64,000 nucleotides of DNA, from positions 182,102 to 246,101 of the forward strand of contig JANDJZ010000021.1 of the NCBI GenBank assembly GCA_027943245.1. Direction: 5' to 3'. How positions within the stretch are numbered: the first letter of the stretch is position 1; each line of letters begins with the position of its first letter. The DNA comes from Acanthamoeba sp. SK_2022b (lineage: Eukaryota > Discosea > Longamoebia > Acanthamoebidae). The notes under the pieces were generated by a model, which searched no databases, was not told the origin of the DNA, and saw nothing but the letters and a program-made list of their open reading frames with translations. Position numbers and translations under genes: made by a program. Positions 1 through 13,746 of the stretch are shown in pieces.

Positions 1-2474
<2,474 letters not shown>

Positions 2475-2713
2475 AGCCTCGGGTCTGGTTGGGCGCACAC
2501 GCTCCCCTTGGTACCGAGCTTCTTTGATTGTTAGTTTGTTGGAGCGCTCTTTGTTAGGTCCCGAAACGCTTCCGCGAAGAAATTGCACGCCGAATTGTAT
2601 TGGTGGAGCACACCCCGTTGAGAGAAGTTGTGCAAGGATAGCTTTTTCAATCAAGAGCCCAAACCAGGGGGAGACAAAATTGTGGTAAGGGATGGGAGCG
2701 CCAACACAAACAC

Positions 2714-3867
2714 CTACTCGGCGAGACCGGTCCACGCTTCGCTGTGCTCCCAGAGCTGGGACATGAGCCCTCGGTTGCGGCTCACCGGGTTGGGGGCCTG
2801 TGCAATCACGTAACACGCGGCACCCAGTTGGCCGTGAGCAGCGGCGCTCCCCGAGCTGGCCTTACTTGTGACTCGCGCACGCGCGCAGGGAGACAGCATC
2901 GTCAACTTACCCGTTCGCTGCAGTTTTCGAAGTAGCGTCCGCGCACGGAGGAGGTCTCTTCGGCCAAGGCCGCGAACAGCGTACACCGGGCACCTGCGTC
3001 CAACACAAGAAGGACACGCCCCCACCCGCATTGGCACTTGGCATCGCTCACACGCACGGGCGGAGGCCAGCAAGCGCACCTTCTTCTTCGCTGATGAGGA
3101 ACTTCTTGGAGAGCCAGTTGACGGTGAACGGGATTGGGTTCCACGCCTGCTTGAAGATCGTCTCTGTCGTTTTTGGTTTTTATTATTGTTAATTTTAATT
3201 TTGTTAAATGTTTGTTTTATCCCGTGTAAAACTAATTAATAAATAAATTAAATAAAGAGCGAGACAGCACACGGGAGCGCACCTGTGGCGACGGCGCCGG
3301 GGTGGACGGCGTTGACGACGACGTTCATGCCTTGAAGACGAAGAGCGAGCTCGTTCGTGAAGGTCACCACGGCCAGCTTGGACTGGGCAAAGGCAGCTGG
3401 TTTCGCGGACACAGATACGCCATCAATGCTTGCGCAAGCAGAGAGAGGGAGACACGCCACAACGATGCGCGCGCACGTACGATAGAGAGTGATCTTGGTA
3501 GTGGGGGTGAACATGTAGCTGTCGTTCATGATGACGTCCCGCGCGTCCATGTGCGCACGCGACGCCACGTTAACGATCCGCGTCTTCTCGCCGCTGCACG
3601 ACACGCCCCCAATAATCAGTATCCGCGCGTGCGACCGCAAAAAGTGAGTGCATGAGCTTTACCTCTTCGTGGCGGTTGTGTTAAGGTCCTCGAGCAGCAG
3701 GTTGGTGAGCAAGAAGTGGCTGTCACGCACATACGCGCGCGCGGAAGAGTTAGCCCAGCGCCCAGACACGCCACACACATACACACAGCGCGGGAATCGG
3801 TACCCGATGTAGTTGACGCCCATGTGAATTTCGAAGCCATCTTGTGTGAGCTGGCCCATCGCTCCGG

Positions 3868-3936
<69 letters not shown>

Positions 3937-5844
3937 AATGACAAACAAGCAAAACGACATGTGCGTGCGTGAGTTGCGCTGCTGTGGTCTTGCATAGAGA
4001 AAGGCGCCGTACGACTCCGGCGTTGTTGATGAGGAAGTGCAGGGGCAGCGCTCGCTTGGTGAACGCGGCAGCGAAGTGGCGCACGGAGTCGAGCGACGCC
4101 AGGTCCAGCTCCATGAACTCGAGCTTGTCGTTCCCCGTTTCTGTCCGCGCGATTGGCGCGATAAAAGAGTGAGCACAACACACGTGCACTCGCTGTGGAG
4201 CGAGGCGCGATGGGGTACCCTCTTTGATCTTGGCGATGAGCGGTTCGGTCTTGTCGCGCGAACGGCAGGCTGCACGCACGAAGCGCGTGGTCAGCAACGT
4301 GTAGCCCCCCCCCGTGCGGAGATGGCGACGCATACCAAAGATGACGTGGGCGTTCAGGCGCGCCAGGGAGATCGCAGTGTGCAGGCCCACGCCCGACGAC
4401 GAGCCCGTGACGATCTGTGGGTGGGGCGCAGGTCGCTTGGGGTCAGTGGCGCGAGCATTCCAAGAATGCTAGCGCGCGTGCGCGTACCGCCACTTTGTCG
4501 GTGAGATCGTAGAGGTTGAAGAAGAGCTTGACGTGGAACGAATTCCAGAGGCGCTTCTTGACCAGCAGCTCCTTGAGGTATCGGTCGAGCAGCCTGCGCA
4601 CGGGTTGGGCGGTGAGGCAAAGGCGGGAGGGAGAGGGCGGCGAGGAAAGGGCGAGAGCGCGGAGGTGGTAGTACTTTTGACGTTCGTCGATGACCCTGGG
4701 CTCGAGCGAGCTCAGCACCAGCCGCGAGGGGAACACCGGCATCTCTTCATTCGGGAACGCGTAGCGCAACTGTTTCGGTGAGCGCGCGTGAGCGTGTGAG
4801 TGTGCCTGCCGACGGCTTCCGTCGCACGGCGATGGGGAAGGGCGCGTACGGCCTCGTGCAGGTTGTGGAATTGGGAGAACCGCTTCACCACCGTCTTCGG
4901 TTCCGTGGACGACAAGCTGGAGAACTCGATGTGGTACACCTGACACAGTACAGTAACATAAATACAGATTTAAAAAAAAAAACGAAGAACAAGTCATACA
5001 ATAATTCCAACAAAAAATAATTACAAAATAAATAAAGAATGAGAAAATAATAAAAGCGTACAGCATAGGGCTCTTCGTCGTGTGTAGAAGGCTCTTCAAT
5101 GTGCGTGACAGGTATGCTGATATCGTAGACTTGGTCATGGTCGTCGTTAACCGCAGTGGCGGTAGCGGTGCTCTCCTCGGTGAAAGTAGAAGACGAAGAA
5201 GAGGATGAAGAAACGGCGAACGAGAAGCCTGTGCTCTTCTTACCGCCACTACTGGTGGTGCTGCTGCGAACAGGAGTGGTGGGGGTCTGCCTATGCGACG
5301 CGGCCCGCTTGGCCTGGCGCTCGGACAAGGGCGGTGGGAACGACTCGAACTCCATCATGGCCCTCGGCTGGCCGTCGTTGTGCCTGTGCCTGTCGTCATC
5401 TTCGACCTCCACTTCTACAAGGTCGTTGTGCTCCTCGTGGTGGTGGCTGACGTGGTCTGCAGTCTTGGGCTCCGCGGCCGCTGCTGCAGGCTCGACCTTC
5501 TTCTTTGGTGCTGCAGGCGCCTCGGTGACTTCAAAGGTCGACGCGCCAAACACGTCGCTCGATGCGTCCTTCCTCTTGTCGCCAAACAGGCCTTCCACGA
5601 GGCTGTTCCCGTTCTGATGGTGATGGTGGTGGCGAGCCGCTTCGTGCTGCTGTTCTACCGATTTGACAGAATCGCGATTTTTGAACAAGGGTTCATCACT
5701 GAAGAGCTCCTTGTGGTGATGGTGAGTCTCGACGGTCATCGCCTTTTCCTTGGGCACGTCGAATGAGCTGTCGTCGTCCAGTGCGACGCTGAGAGGATGG
5801 TCGAATGCCGAGTGTTCCACGGCTTCAATTGCCGAATCCATCAT
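2714..5844 (-). CDS. PX-domain / short-chain dehydrogenase fusion protein
   Basis: Predicted phosphoinositide-binding oxidoreductase. Exons 5062-5844, 4850-4939, 4675-4769 and 4488-4593, then a fifth starting at 4414, join in phase. The first exon gives about 261 residues of acidic, His- and Ser-rich disordered sequence. A PX domain follows (YHIEFSSL, VKRFSQFHNLHEA, FPNEEMPVFPSRL, LLDRYLKELL). The exon 4488-4593 carries both the PX end (RLWNSFHVKLFFN) and the SDR beginning (LYDLTDKVA), which then reads into IVTGSSSGVG (TGxxxGxG cofactor site). Further SDR marks are NNAG, the Ser of RIVNVAS, and AVHPG. The YxxxK site reads FAQSK, so the catalytic Tyr is Phe. The SDR resembles the retinol dehydrogenase/WWOX group. 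The protein ends at a TAG at 2714-2716. The first ATG pair is at 5844/5841; an in-frame upstream codon at 5928 is possible. Confidence 0.85.
3870..3935. repeat. (GT)33 microsatellite
   Basis: Uninterrupted GT dinucleotide tract on the plus strand, inside an intron of the minus-strand PX-SDR gene, where it reads as (CA)n. It lies between the NNAG exon and the exon encoding GQLTQDGFEIHMGVNYIG. Confidence 0.98.
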
Positions 5845-6346
5845 GATTAAGTGCTTGTAGCGGAGCTCAAGAGAAACAAAGACGTTCCCGGAGGTGGCTG
5901 CTGATGTGCAGAATCGTGTTTCGGTCAATCAATCGAGTTGGCGATTGATTTAAAGTGCAACAGAAAAGGGAACAGCCAAAGCGCACCGGTCGACACCAAA
6001 TGACGATCGTCCTGCGGTTGGGCTCGAGTACGCTAACCTGTGCTACACGCTGCGAGACGCGTCATGACGTTTCGTCGATTGTACGGCATGCGCTGGTCCC
6101 AGCGAGGCACGCCGCACAGCGCTACAGACCAGCAGGCCCTGTAACGTGTCCTTGATGTGGCCCGCTACTCCAAGTAGACCGGCCAAGAAAGACGAGCAAG
6201 GTGTAGAGACAAAGAGACAAGTGCGAAGGAGGTGTGAGTAACCATCGTCCGGCGTACGCCGTGTGTGTATTGTACGCCATCGAACGGCTTCTTCGTTTTG
6301 CGTCTGTGGGGTGTTTGTGGGAGAACAGGACAAGAGAGGAACGAGC
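5845..6346. other. Intergenic region between RPL5 and the PX-SDR gene
   Basis: About 500 bp between the stop of RPL5 and the probable start of the PX-SDR gene, both on the minus strand. It should hold the RPL5 3' UTR and the PX-SDR promoter and 5' UTR. I see no coding exon with family resemblance, no RNA gene and no long repeat. Confidence 0.6.
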
Positions 6347-7352
6347 TTAGGCCTCGAGCTTCTTGGCGTGGCTGGCCTTCTTCTGGGCAATGCGGGCCTG
6401 GCGCTGCTTGAGCGACCTCTTGGCGGGGGCCCAACGCTTGGGGACAACGGCCTGGGCGGGGGCGGCCTGCAAAAATAACGAAGAAAACGATTATTAATTA
6501 AATGAATCTAATAAAAAAACTCATAAAATGCTTAAAATGAGCAGCAGGAAAGCAACATAGATGGCTGGAGTTAAAGGTTACCTTCTTCTTGTGGACGGGG
6601 TCGGCACGGATGGCCTTGTGGACGTTCTCGTAGAGAGACTTGACATCCTCGGGCTTGACGCCGTTCTTGATGTACTGCGAGAACTGCTTGGAGTACTTCT
6701 CGGGGTTCTCCTCGGAGAGCTGCTTCATGTAGTCAGCGACGTGGCCACCGAAGATGTACTTCCTGAAGACCTCAGCGTTGAGCTTCTTCTTCTCAGCGGA
6801 GTAACCGGCGAAACGGGTGTCCGAGTGAGGGATGTCGAGGCCACCATCGCAGGCACCCTTCATCGCGGCGAAGAGCTTGGCGCCAGTCGAGGTGCGAGCA
6901 AGGCCGGAATCAAGGCTGGCCTTGAAGGGCTTGGAGCCCTCAACCTCGTCGAGGTTGTACGACCAGTCCTCACCAGTCACCTCGGTCTTGCCCTGGTACT
7001 TGTCGGCAAGGTTGAGCTTGGTCAGGTGCCTGCGGGCGAGCAGGAGACCAGTGGCGTAGCAAGCGGCGTAGTTGGTCAAGCCGGTCTTGAGGCCGTAGCG
7101 GGGGAGCTCGTGAGAGTAGGCAGCGGTCATGATGACGTCACCCTTGATCTTGGCGTAGGCGATCTGGCAGATGATGTCCTTGTTGGTGACGCGCACCACC
7201 AGGCGGTACTTGGGCGTGTTGTACTTGTTCTTGGCCTGGATGATCATCTTGTTGCGGGCCTGGTAATCGGTCTTACCCTCGCGCCTGCGCCTGTACTTGA
7301 CCTGGTAGCGCTTGAAGTACGCCCTGTTCTTGACCACCTTGACGAATCCCAT
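6347..7352 (-). CDS. RPL5: 60S ribosomal protein L5 (uL18)
   Basis: Component of the large ribosomal subunit that binds 5S rRNA and, with RPL11, delivers it to the nascent 60S particle. Exon 1 (6582-7352) begins [22 protein letters not shown] and carries the whole conserved body, including [31 protein letters not shown] and [20 protein letters not shown]. Exon 2 (6347-6466) encodes the basic tail ending [11 protein letters not shown] before TAA. The single intron has GTAACC and TTTGCAG borders. The size (about 296 residues) is typical of eukaryotic RPL5. It faces the ligase-fusion gene across a 204-bp shared upstream region. Near-certain. Confidence 0.97.
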
Positions 7353-7556
7353 GATGCTAGTGTTGATCGATCCGCCCGACGAGAAGGATGAACGATAAGA
7401 GGAGAGGGAAAAGAGAGAAAGACCTGCCGCCGCCTCTCCCCACTTTTTGTCCGCTGCCCCCGTTCTAGCGTTCCCTGATTATTCCCGGAATGCTAAACTA
7501 ATATTTATTCGGCAACATTTTTTATTCCGTAAAAATGCAAACCTACAAGCAGAAAG
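7353..7556. promoter_or_regulatory. Shared divergent upstream region (RPL5 / nucleotidyltransferase-ligase gene)
   Basis: The 204 bp between two divergent start codons must contain both promoters and 5' UTRs. It has a CT-rich plus-strand stretch and an AT-rich patch just before 7557. An upstream ATG at 7535 opens a 14-codon reading frame (7535-7579) that overlaps the ATG at 7557 in another frame and could damp translation of the plus-strand gene. No element was identified by name. Confidence 0.5.
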
Positions 7557-9368
7557 ATGGACCACCCTTGCGCAGATGAAGCGCCAGGAGAGTCTTGTGA
7601 CAAGCTCACCCGCTTGTGCGACCTACTAGGCATCCGCGAGGAGGAAGTGCTGAACGTGTATCTCGTGGGCAGCCGGCTTTTCAACCTGCACACACCCCTC
7701 GCTGACTACGACCTCAAGGTGGTCATCGCCGACTCGTCGGCCTACGCGGGTCCGTCGGACGTGCAGCGGGGCGACGATGCCGGGTTCAGCGTTGACGCAC
7801 ATGTCTATCGCCTGCGAACATTTCTCGAGCGTGTCGAGGACCAGGACCCGCAGGTGCTCACCTGCCTCTTCCTGGGTCCCACCGCCGGCGAGTGGGTCTG
7901 GAAGGAAACCGTCAAGGTCGAGCACTTTGTGCGACTGACCAAGCTCTACCGCTCAGTCTACCACGAGGCCGATACCAACTGGTCCAAGGCCTTCCGCCTG
8001 TGGCGAAGGAGGGACCGGATCGTGGCCGCCCGACAAGCCGGGAGCGTGAGCGACGCAGACCGAGGCGGAAGGGAGGAGGACAACGACCCCACGCTTCTGC
8101 ACTATCGCGCGCGCAAGTGCATCGTGCATGCCGTTCGCTTCGCGCACTTTGGGCTGCAGCTCGCGCATCACGGGGCCATCACCGACTAGTGCGCAGCCCC
8201 CCTCCACATCCTTTTTTGTTGCGTGTCACTGTGTCTTACACCGCAAGTTTCGTGGTCGTTTGGCCTCGAGTAGCAAGGTCGCCAACGATCTCTTCTACGA
8301 GCTCTTGCCCGAGAGAAAGAACGAAAGCGAAGCTGCGACGTCGGCGGAGCAGCCGCCGTCCTACTATGAGGCCAAGTACGAGCCGATGCTGCGCTCGCTG
8401 CTCGGGCAGCTCAAGGCCTACGTCACGCGCGAAGTCAAGCGAGCCGAGGACAAGGCGGGGGACGACCCACTGCCCCTCCTCCTCAACCAGAACACTCAAT
8501 CACGGAGGTACACGGTACCCGCGCACAATGGACGACGCGTTTGCGCTCATCGCTGCTCTCTTGTTCGGGGCTCACCGCGTACAGGAAGGGGAAGTCCAAG
8601 GCCAAGGCCGAGCGCGAGCCTCTCGACCAGCAGAGCGAGCTGGGTCAGGTTCTGGCCTACCTGAACAGCCCCGACGGCGGCCTCACGGGCCTGTGCCGCT
8701 ACTTTGGGGTAAGTAGGTGAGAGATTGCCTGCATACACACGGCCAGACACCAAGCCAACCCAACCCAACCCCAATCCAACACGCAGGTGAAGGTCAAGCG
8801 GTCGCTGGCCCCACCTGAGCTGTACCACCTCACCTACTCGGACAGCTCCTCCCCTATGAGCTGCGCGATCGCTCGCGGTTGCCGCGCGCTGGTCGTGGCC
8901 AAGGAAGAGGTGAGCCCTTGGGGTCGTTTGGCCTCGCCGCTTACGTCCATCGGACATGAGGCGCTCATGCATTCCATTCGTTGCTATGCAGGGCGAGTGG
9001 CGGGCCGTCTGCTTTCCGTTCCCGAAGTTCTACTACTACGGCGCCCAGCAGATCTTCGAGCGCGGCAACCGGGACCCCTCCCGCCTTCTGCGGCTGCCCG
9101 ACGATGTCGAGGTGCGCGCTGCACCCGGAGCGGTGCTCATGCCCCCACGTGGTCGGAGCTCACATTATGGAAACGCAGGCCGGGCCGGTCGAGGTCACGA
9201 ACCAGTTGAAGGGCGTGATGGTCGCGATGTACTGGCATCGCGGCCAGTGGCTGCTAAACACTCTGATGGGTCCCGACGGCTCCCATTTATTTGCCGTCAA
9301 AAGAAGCTCACCGCTCGCAGGCACAGCACACGCCTATCCCGCTCACTGATTGTGACATTCGCTCATTT

Positions 9369-9444
<76 letters not shown>

Positions 9445-10796
9445 AAACGAAATCTGCATTGCACGCGACATCGAGCATGACATTGGCGGACTACTTTTGG
9501 CTGGTGTGGAGACGGGAGCACGAGGAAAGCGGGAGGCGCCGCTACCAGCTACCCCCCACGCCGTCGGGCACGGCGAGGTGGTACATCTTTGAGTTCACAT
9601 CACCCCAGCTCAAGGTCGCCAGCATCACGCGACCACAGCGACAGCCCACGCTGAGCGACGTCGAGGCGGGCGAGGCCATCACCCTGCTTGCTGTGCGAGA
9701 CAAGCAGACTCTCGAACTGGTCGACAGAAATGAGCTCGAGTCCGTTGCCGCCGCCCACGGCTGGCCCTGCGTCCCGTGCCACCGCTTCCCTTCGCTTCGC
9801 GACGCAGGTGCGCGGCAAGATCCGATCTCACCTATACGTTCACATTTTTTAATATTATTTATATTATTATTATTATTTCTTTTTATAATATTTGATTTGT
9901 AACAACGTTGCGTTGTGGCACAGTCAATGCGGCGCACGGACTGCCGTTCGAGGGCGAGGTCAAGGGACTGGTGCTCCAATGCCACATGCCGGCGGAGAGC
10001 GGTGCCGGGCGCCGCGAGGTGATGGTGCGTCTGCCCGCGTCCATCTACGTCGCCTTCGCCAACCTCAAGGAGCGACTGTCCGACGAGGAGAAGGGCCTGG
10101 ACCCCGATGCCTGGGAGTGGAACAAGGTTCGGTGCACCACCGCAGCCCCACGTCTATGCAATGTCGAACTCAACCCGCATTTTCCAGGAGGACTATGACT
10201 TTGACAGCATGAACCGGCTTTGCATGCTTGAGCTGGTCCGGTGGCAGTTCTGCACGGGCGACGGGGGCGGCGATGGGCTCAGGACAGAGGCGGAGTCGCA
10301 GGCGTATCTCGGCCACTGGGCCGGCGAACACCACGAGATCTACCACCAAGTGCAGCGCACCTTCATCGAGTACGCCACCGCTCTCCAGTCGGCGTTCGAC
10401 CGGGTGATCGACGGCATGCTCAACCTGGAGCGTAGCGAAGCGCTGCAGGGCAGGCAAAAAGCGAAGCGCGAAGAAAACGACGACGAGCGAAAGAGCGAAA
10501 ACGAAGAGGGAAGCGGTGAAGCGATCGCAAAGAGGGAGCGGCTGGTACGGACTTCTCTGCGGGTCATGACCGCCGACGAGAAGCGACGGTTTGCGCAGGA
10601 GGTCGTGCGCGTTTGCGGCGACGAGACACCGGACAAAGGCGAAGAGGAGGAGACCGTCAGCAGGTACAAAGGGCTGCTGTTCGAGATGAAGAAGGAGAGC
10701 TGTGCCAATGCGAGGGAGATCATGGCCAAGGTGCATATCAAGTACCTAGAGGATCTCCTCTTCGCCGTGAAGAACAACAAAACTCTGCTCGTGTAA
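7557..10796 (+). CDS. Pol-beta-type nucleotidyltransferase fused to a degenerate T4-Rnl1-like RNA ligase domain
   Basis: Exon 1 (7557-8188) encodes a nucleotidyltransferase domain with VGSRLFNLHTPLADYDLKVV, i.e. GS followed by D-x-D, like the RlaP/MNT nucleotidyltransferases found beside RNA ligases. It splices in phase to 8271 (SKVANDLFYELL). Later exons match a T4-RNA-ligase-1-like adenylation fold: ARGCRALVV then FPFPKFYYYG; the motif I region NQLKGVMVAMYW; motif III WYIFEFTSP; ITLLAVRD; the motif IV region EVKGLVLQ; the motif V region VMVRLPASIY; then a helical C-terminal domain ending LLFAVKNNKTLLV. At motif I (K-x-D-G) the nucleotidyl Lys is Gln (codon 9203-9205) and the Asp is Lys. Motifs IV and V also lack the usual Glu and Lys. 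The fold suggests RNA repair, but the ligase half looks inactive. At least eight exons. Confidence 0.75.
9370..9439 (+). repeat. (TG)35 microsatellite
   Basis: Pure TG tract in an intron of the nucleotidyltransferase-ligase gene. It runs straight into the 3' splice acceptor (TGTGTAG followed by ATAAAACG), so the repeat serves as the pyrimidine-poor sequence upstream of the splice site. Confidence 0.97.
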
Positions 10797-10910
10797 CGAC
10801 GGCCAGAGAAGAAAAGAAATAAATAAAAAATAGAATTAAAAATAGGAGTCCGGAGAAAAACAGGAAAAAAATAGCATCTGTCACACATCTGCCGCAGACC
10901 ACAGACACAG

Positions 10911-13609
10911 ATGCAGCGTGGACGCTCAATCGTAGCAAGGAGAGGGGTATTTTCTCCTTGCCCATTTTCTTGGTCCACCTGAATTTAATTATCAATTAAT
11001 AATGATTTGTGTAAAATATCTTTAAAAAGTTGCAGCCGGTGAGGCGCGGCGCATGGCCAAGCTCGACCAGCCTTTCGCTCCCGTCCGGCGCTGCTGCGAG
11101 GTGCCGGGTGGTCGCGGCGGCAGGGCACGCGCGTCTGTTCTCTTCGTCGCCCGTGCCCCGCATGGGCCTACAGGACGCGCTGTCCCACAAGCAGCGAAGC
11201 CAGAAACCCATGAACTATGGACAGCCCCACCCGTCCACCCATCCCCACCTCGTCAAGGAGGGCGAAAGTGCGGCGTTGCATTTTTATTTTTATTTATTTA
11301 TTTATTCAATTATGTTATAATTTTATGTTGCCTGACTTGGCATTACACACTGGCCAGTCACGCCGGGCATCACCGCCAAGGAGTACGCCCAGCGCAGGGC
11401 GAACCTCATGGCGCGTCTGCCAACCGGCACGATCGTGATCGTCCCCTCGCACCCGGAGATGATGATGTCCTACGATATCCCGTACCGCACCGCTCCCACC
11501 CTCTTTCGCAGGCTTCTACACTCCATCGTCTCCCCATCTCTCTGCTCCTGTCTCCATGCCTGTCGTGTCTGTGTTCAAGTTCGGTGAGAAATGGCTTCGC
11601 GCTCATGCGTCGTCGTGGGCACAGGTATGCATTCCGCCAGCAGAGCGACTTCTACTATCTCTCGGGCTACCAGGAACCGGACGCGCTGCTCGTTCTCTGT
11701 ACCGTCGTCTCTTCTCCCTTTCTCTCTCTCTCTCTCTCTATCCCCCCGTTTCTCGTTGCCTTCTTCGACTCACAGTGGTCTTTGGCTTCATTTCAAAATC
11801 AACTCCTCTGGACCAGGCAAGCGGACCGACAGCGAGCCCGTCCACTTCACCATGTTTGTGCGGCCGAGGGACCCCGCGAGGGAGATCTGGGACGGCCCCC
11901 GCTCGGGTGTCGAGGGCGCTGTCTCGTTCTTTGGTGCTGACGAGGTATCCCCCTCCATCCTACTGCGACCTTAATGTGACCAAATAAATAAATCATTAAT
12001 CGACAAATGGTGGAACAGGCCCACCCCATCGGTCTACTGGCCGAGAAGCTGAAGGGCCTCGCCGATGGCATGAAGAACATCCTCTACTCTCCCGACGTCC
12101 ACTTCGAGTTTACCCACCAGATATACTCCCTCATCCCGCCAGAGAAGAGTAAGACACGTGACTTCTCTACATCACGTCATCGTGTGCTGTCGCGATGCTG
12201 AAATGCAAACTAACGCCGCTTATGTTTTTTCTGTGGTGGACTGCAGTCGCTTGCCCGAGGGACATATTGCAGGCTCTGCGATTGGTCAAGTCGCCGGCCG
12301 AGATCCAAGTCATGCGCCGCTCCACCGAAATCAGCGGCGACGCCTTCCGCGAGATCATGCGCGCCACCCAGCCCGGTGCGCCCCATTCTCGCGCATGTGT
12401 CATCGCAGCAACGCATTGACCATGTTTTCGAGCGACATCACGCGAACGTGGAGCGTGAACGGCAAGTTCTCTAAGGCTGACTGATTTTTTCAATTATTTA
12501 TAATATTTGTTTGTTGTGTGTTGTTGTGAGGGCAGGAGTCACCGAGGGGCAGCTGGCGGCGCTCTACGAGTACGAGTGCAGGAAGAGGGGCTCGCAGAGG
12601 CTCGCCTACCCGCCCGTATTCGCGTCTGGCATCCACGCCAACACACTCCATTACGTCGCCAACGATGACACCATGAAGTACTTTGTCTGCAGCTTCGTAT
12701 GTGTGGGGCCGCGAACGTGTGTGCGCCGCTAAGAGCGATATGTCCATTTGATGCAGGGACGGGGAGATGGTGCTGGTCGATGCGGGCGGGGAGTACAACA
12801 TGTTTTCGAGTGACATCACGCGAACGTGGCCCGTGAACGGCAAGTTCACTAAGGCTCAGCTCGACCTCTACAACACCGTGCTTGACGTCCAGAAGAAGTG
12901 CATCGCGGTACGGTATACCTCTGCCGTGGCCACCAAACAACACTTTTTTCCTTTTCTTTTTTATTTGTTTTTAGGTGTTTTTTTTTGGCTCACTTGCCAG
13001 CACTGCGCCCACAGCTGTGCGTGGCCGATGGGCGCATGAGCCCGGCTGCGCTCCATCAATTGTCGACGCAGTTCATCACCGAGGGCCTCAAGAACTTGGG
13101 CCTCATCAAGCCCGGCCAGTCTTCAGGCGTACGTCCACACACCACTACGCGACCACGAACACGATGGCCAGCGCCACTAACACGTTCATTTTAAACAAAA
13201 TATTAAATGTTAATGCACAGGTGCAGCGATTCTATCCGCACAGCATCGGGCACTGGGTGGGCATGGACGTGCACGACGTGCACGACGTCACCACGCGTGT
13301 GCCCTTCAAGCCAGGCATGATGGCCACCATCGAGCCGGGCATCTACGTTCCCGACGAGCCCGACATCCCCCTCGAGTGCGGCCTCCTCCTTCTCTTGCCT
13401 CTTGCCTGTGGCCTGTGCCTGCCCACATCGGGCTGGTAGAGCTCACAAAAATGTGTTTGTTTTGAAACCACCCAAGATTGCGCGGCATGGGCGTGCGTAT
13501 CGAGGACGATGTGCTGATCACCGACGGTGGACCTGAGATTCTTACCGCGAGAGCGCCCAAGGAGGCCCACGACATCGAAGCCGTCATGCGCGACCGCAAG
13601 CCGCTGTGA
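10911..13609 (+). CDS. XPNPEP3: Mitochondrial-type X-Pro aminopeptidase 3 (M24B metallopeptidase)
   Basis: Removes N-terminal residues preceding proline. The family (XPNPEP3/Icp55) works in mitochondria, trimming imported proteins. A short first exon (10911-10946, MQRGRSIVARRG) joins in phase to PVRRGAWPSSTS..., giving an Arg/Ser-rich presequence, then MNYGQPHPSTHPHLVKEGE and VTPGITAKEYAQRRANLM, which match XPNPEP3. The aminopeptidase-P N domain contains QQSDFYYLSGYQEPDALL. The M24 core supplies the metal ligands: DAGGEYNMFSSDITRTWP (two Asp), HSIGHWVGMDVHD (His), EPGIYVP (Glu) and the distal VRIEDDVLIT (Glu). It ends ...EAVMRDRKPL with TGA at 13607-13609. About ten exons. An intron at 12421-12480 carries a copy of part of the metal-site exon. 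Confidence 0.9.
12421..12480 (+). pseudogene. Intronic duplicate of an XPNPEP3 exon fragment
   Basis: These 60 bp match exon sequence 12799-12858 at 55 of 60 positions by eye. The source encodes MFSSDITRTWPVNGKFTKA, the segment with a metal-binding Asp. The copy reads MFSSDITRTWSVNGKFSKA and then hits a stop. It sits in the intron between the REIMRATQP and GVTEGQLAALYEYE exons, about 380 bp upstream of the source. It has no obvious donor of its own. Confidence 0.85.
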
Positions 13610-13746
13610 CATGTTCTTTCTGGGGCGCGTCATAGCTGCCATTCCATGATCTCGGAGTGACGGTGCCTGGGAGTCTCAAATAAAAAGGGCAACCACACAG
13701 CAATCTACCTAACTCGCTTGTTCAACACACATCAATAAGTTCGAAG

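Noticed and set aside
3395..3420. Alternative acceptor (TTTGCCCAG) that might avoid the Phe at the SDR active site
   Set aside because: The upstream exon ends in phase 1; this acceptor would put the SK codons out of frame. Only the upstream CCAG acceptor fits.
11030..11320. XPNPEP3 start at a TTG codon at 11030
   Set aside because: There is no ATG in that frame and a stop lies 16 nt upstream; the spliced ATG at 10911 explains the frame with normal signals.
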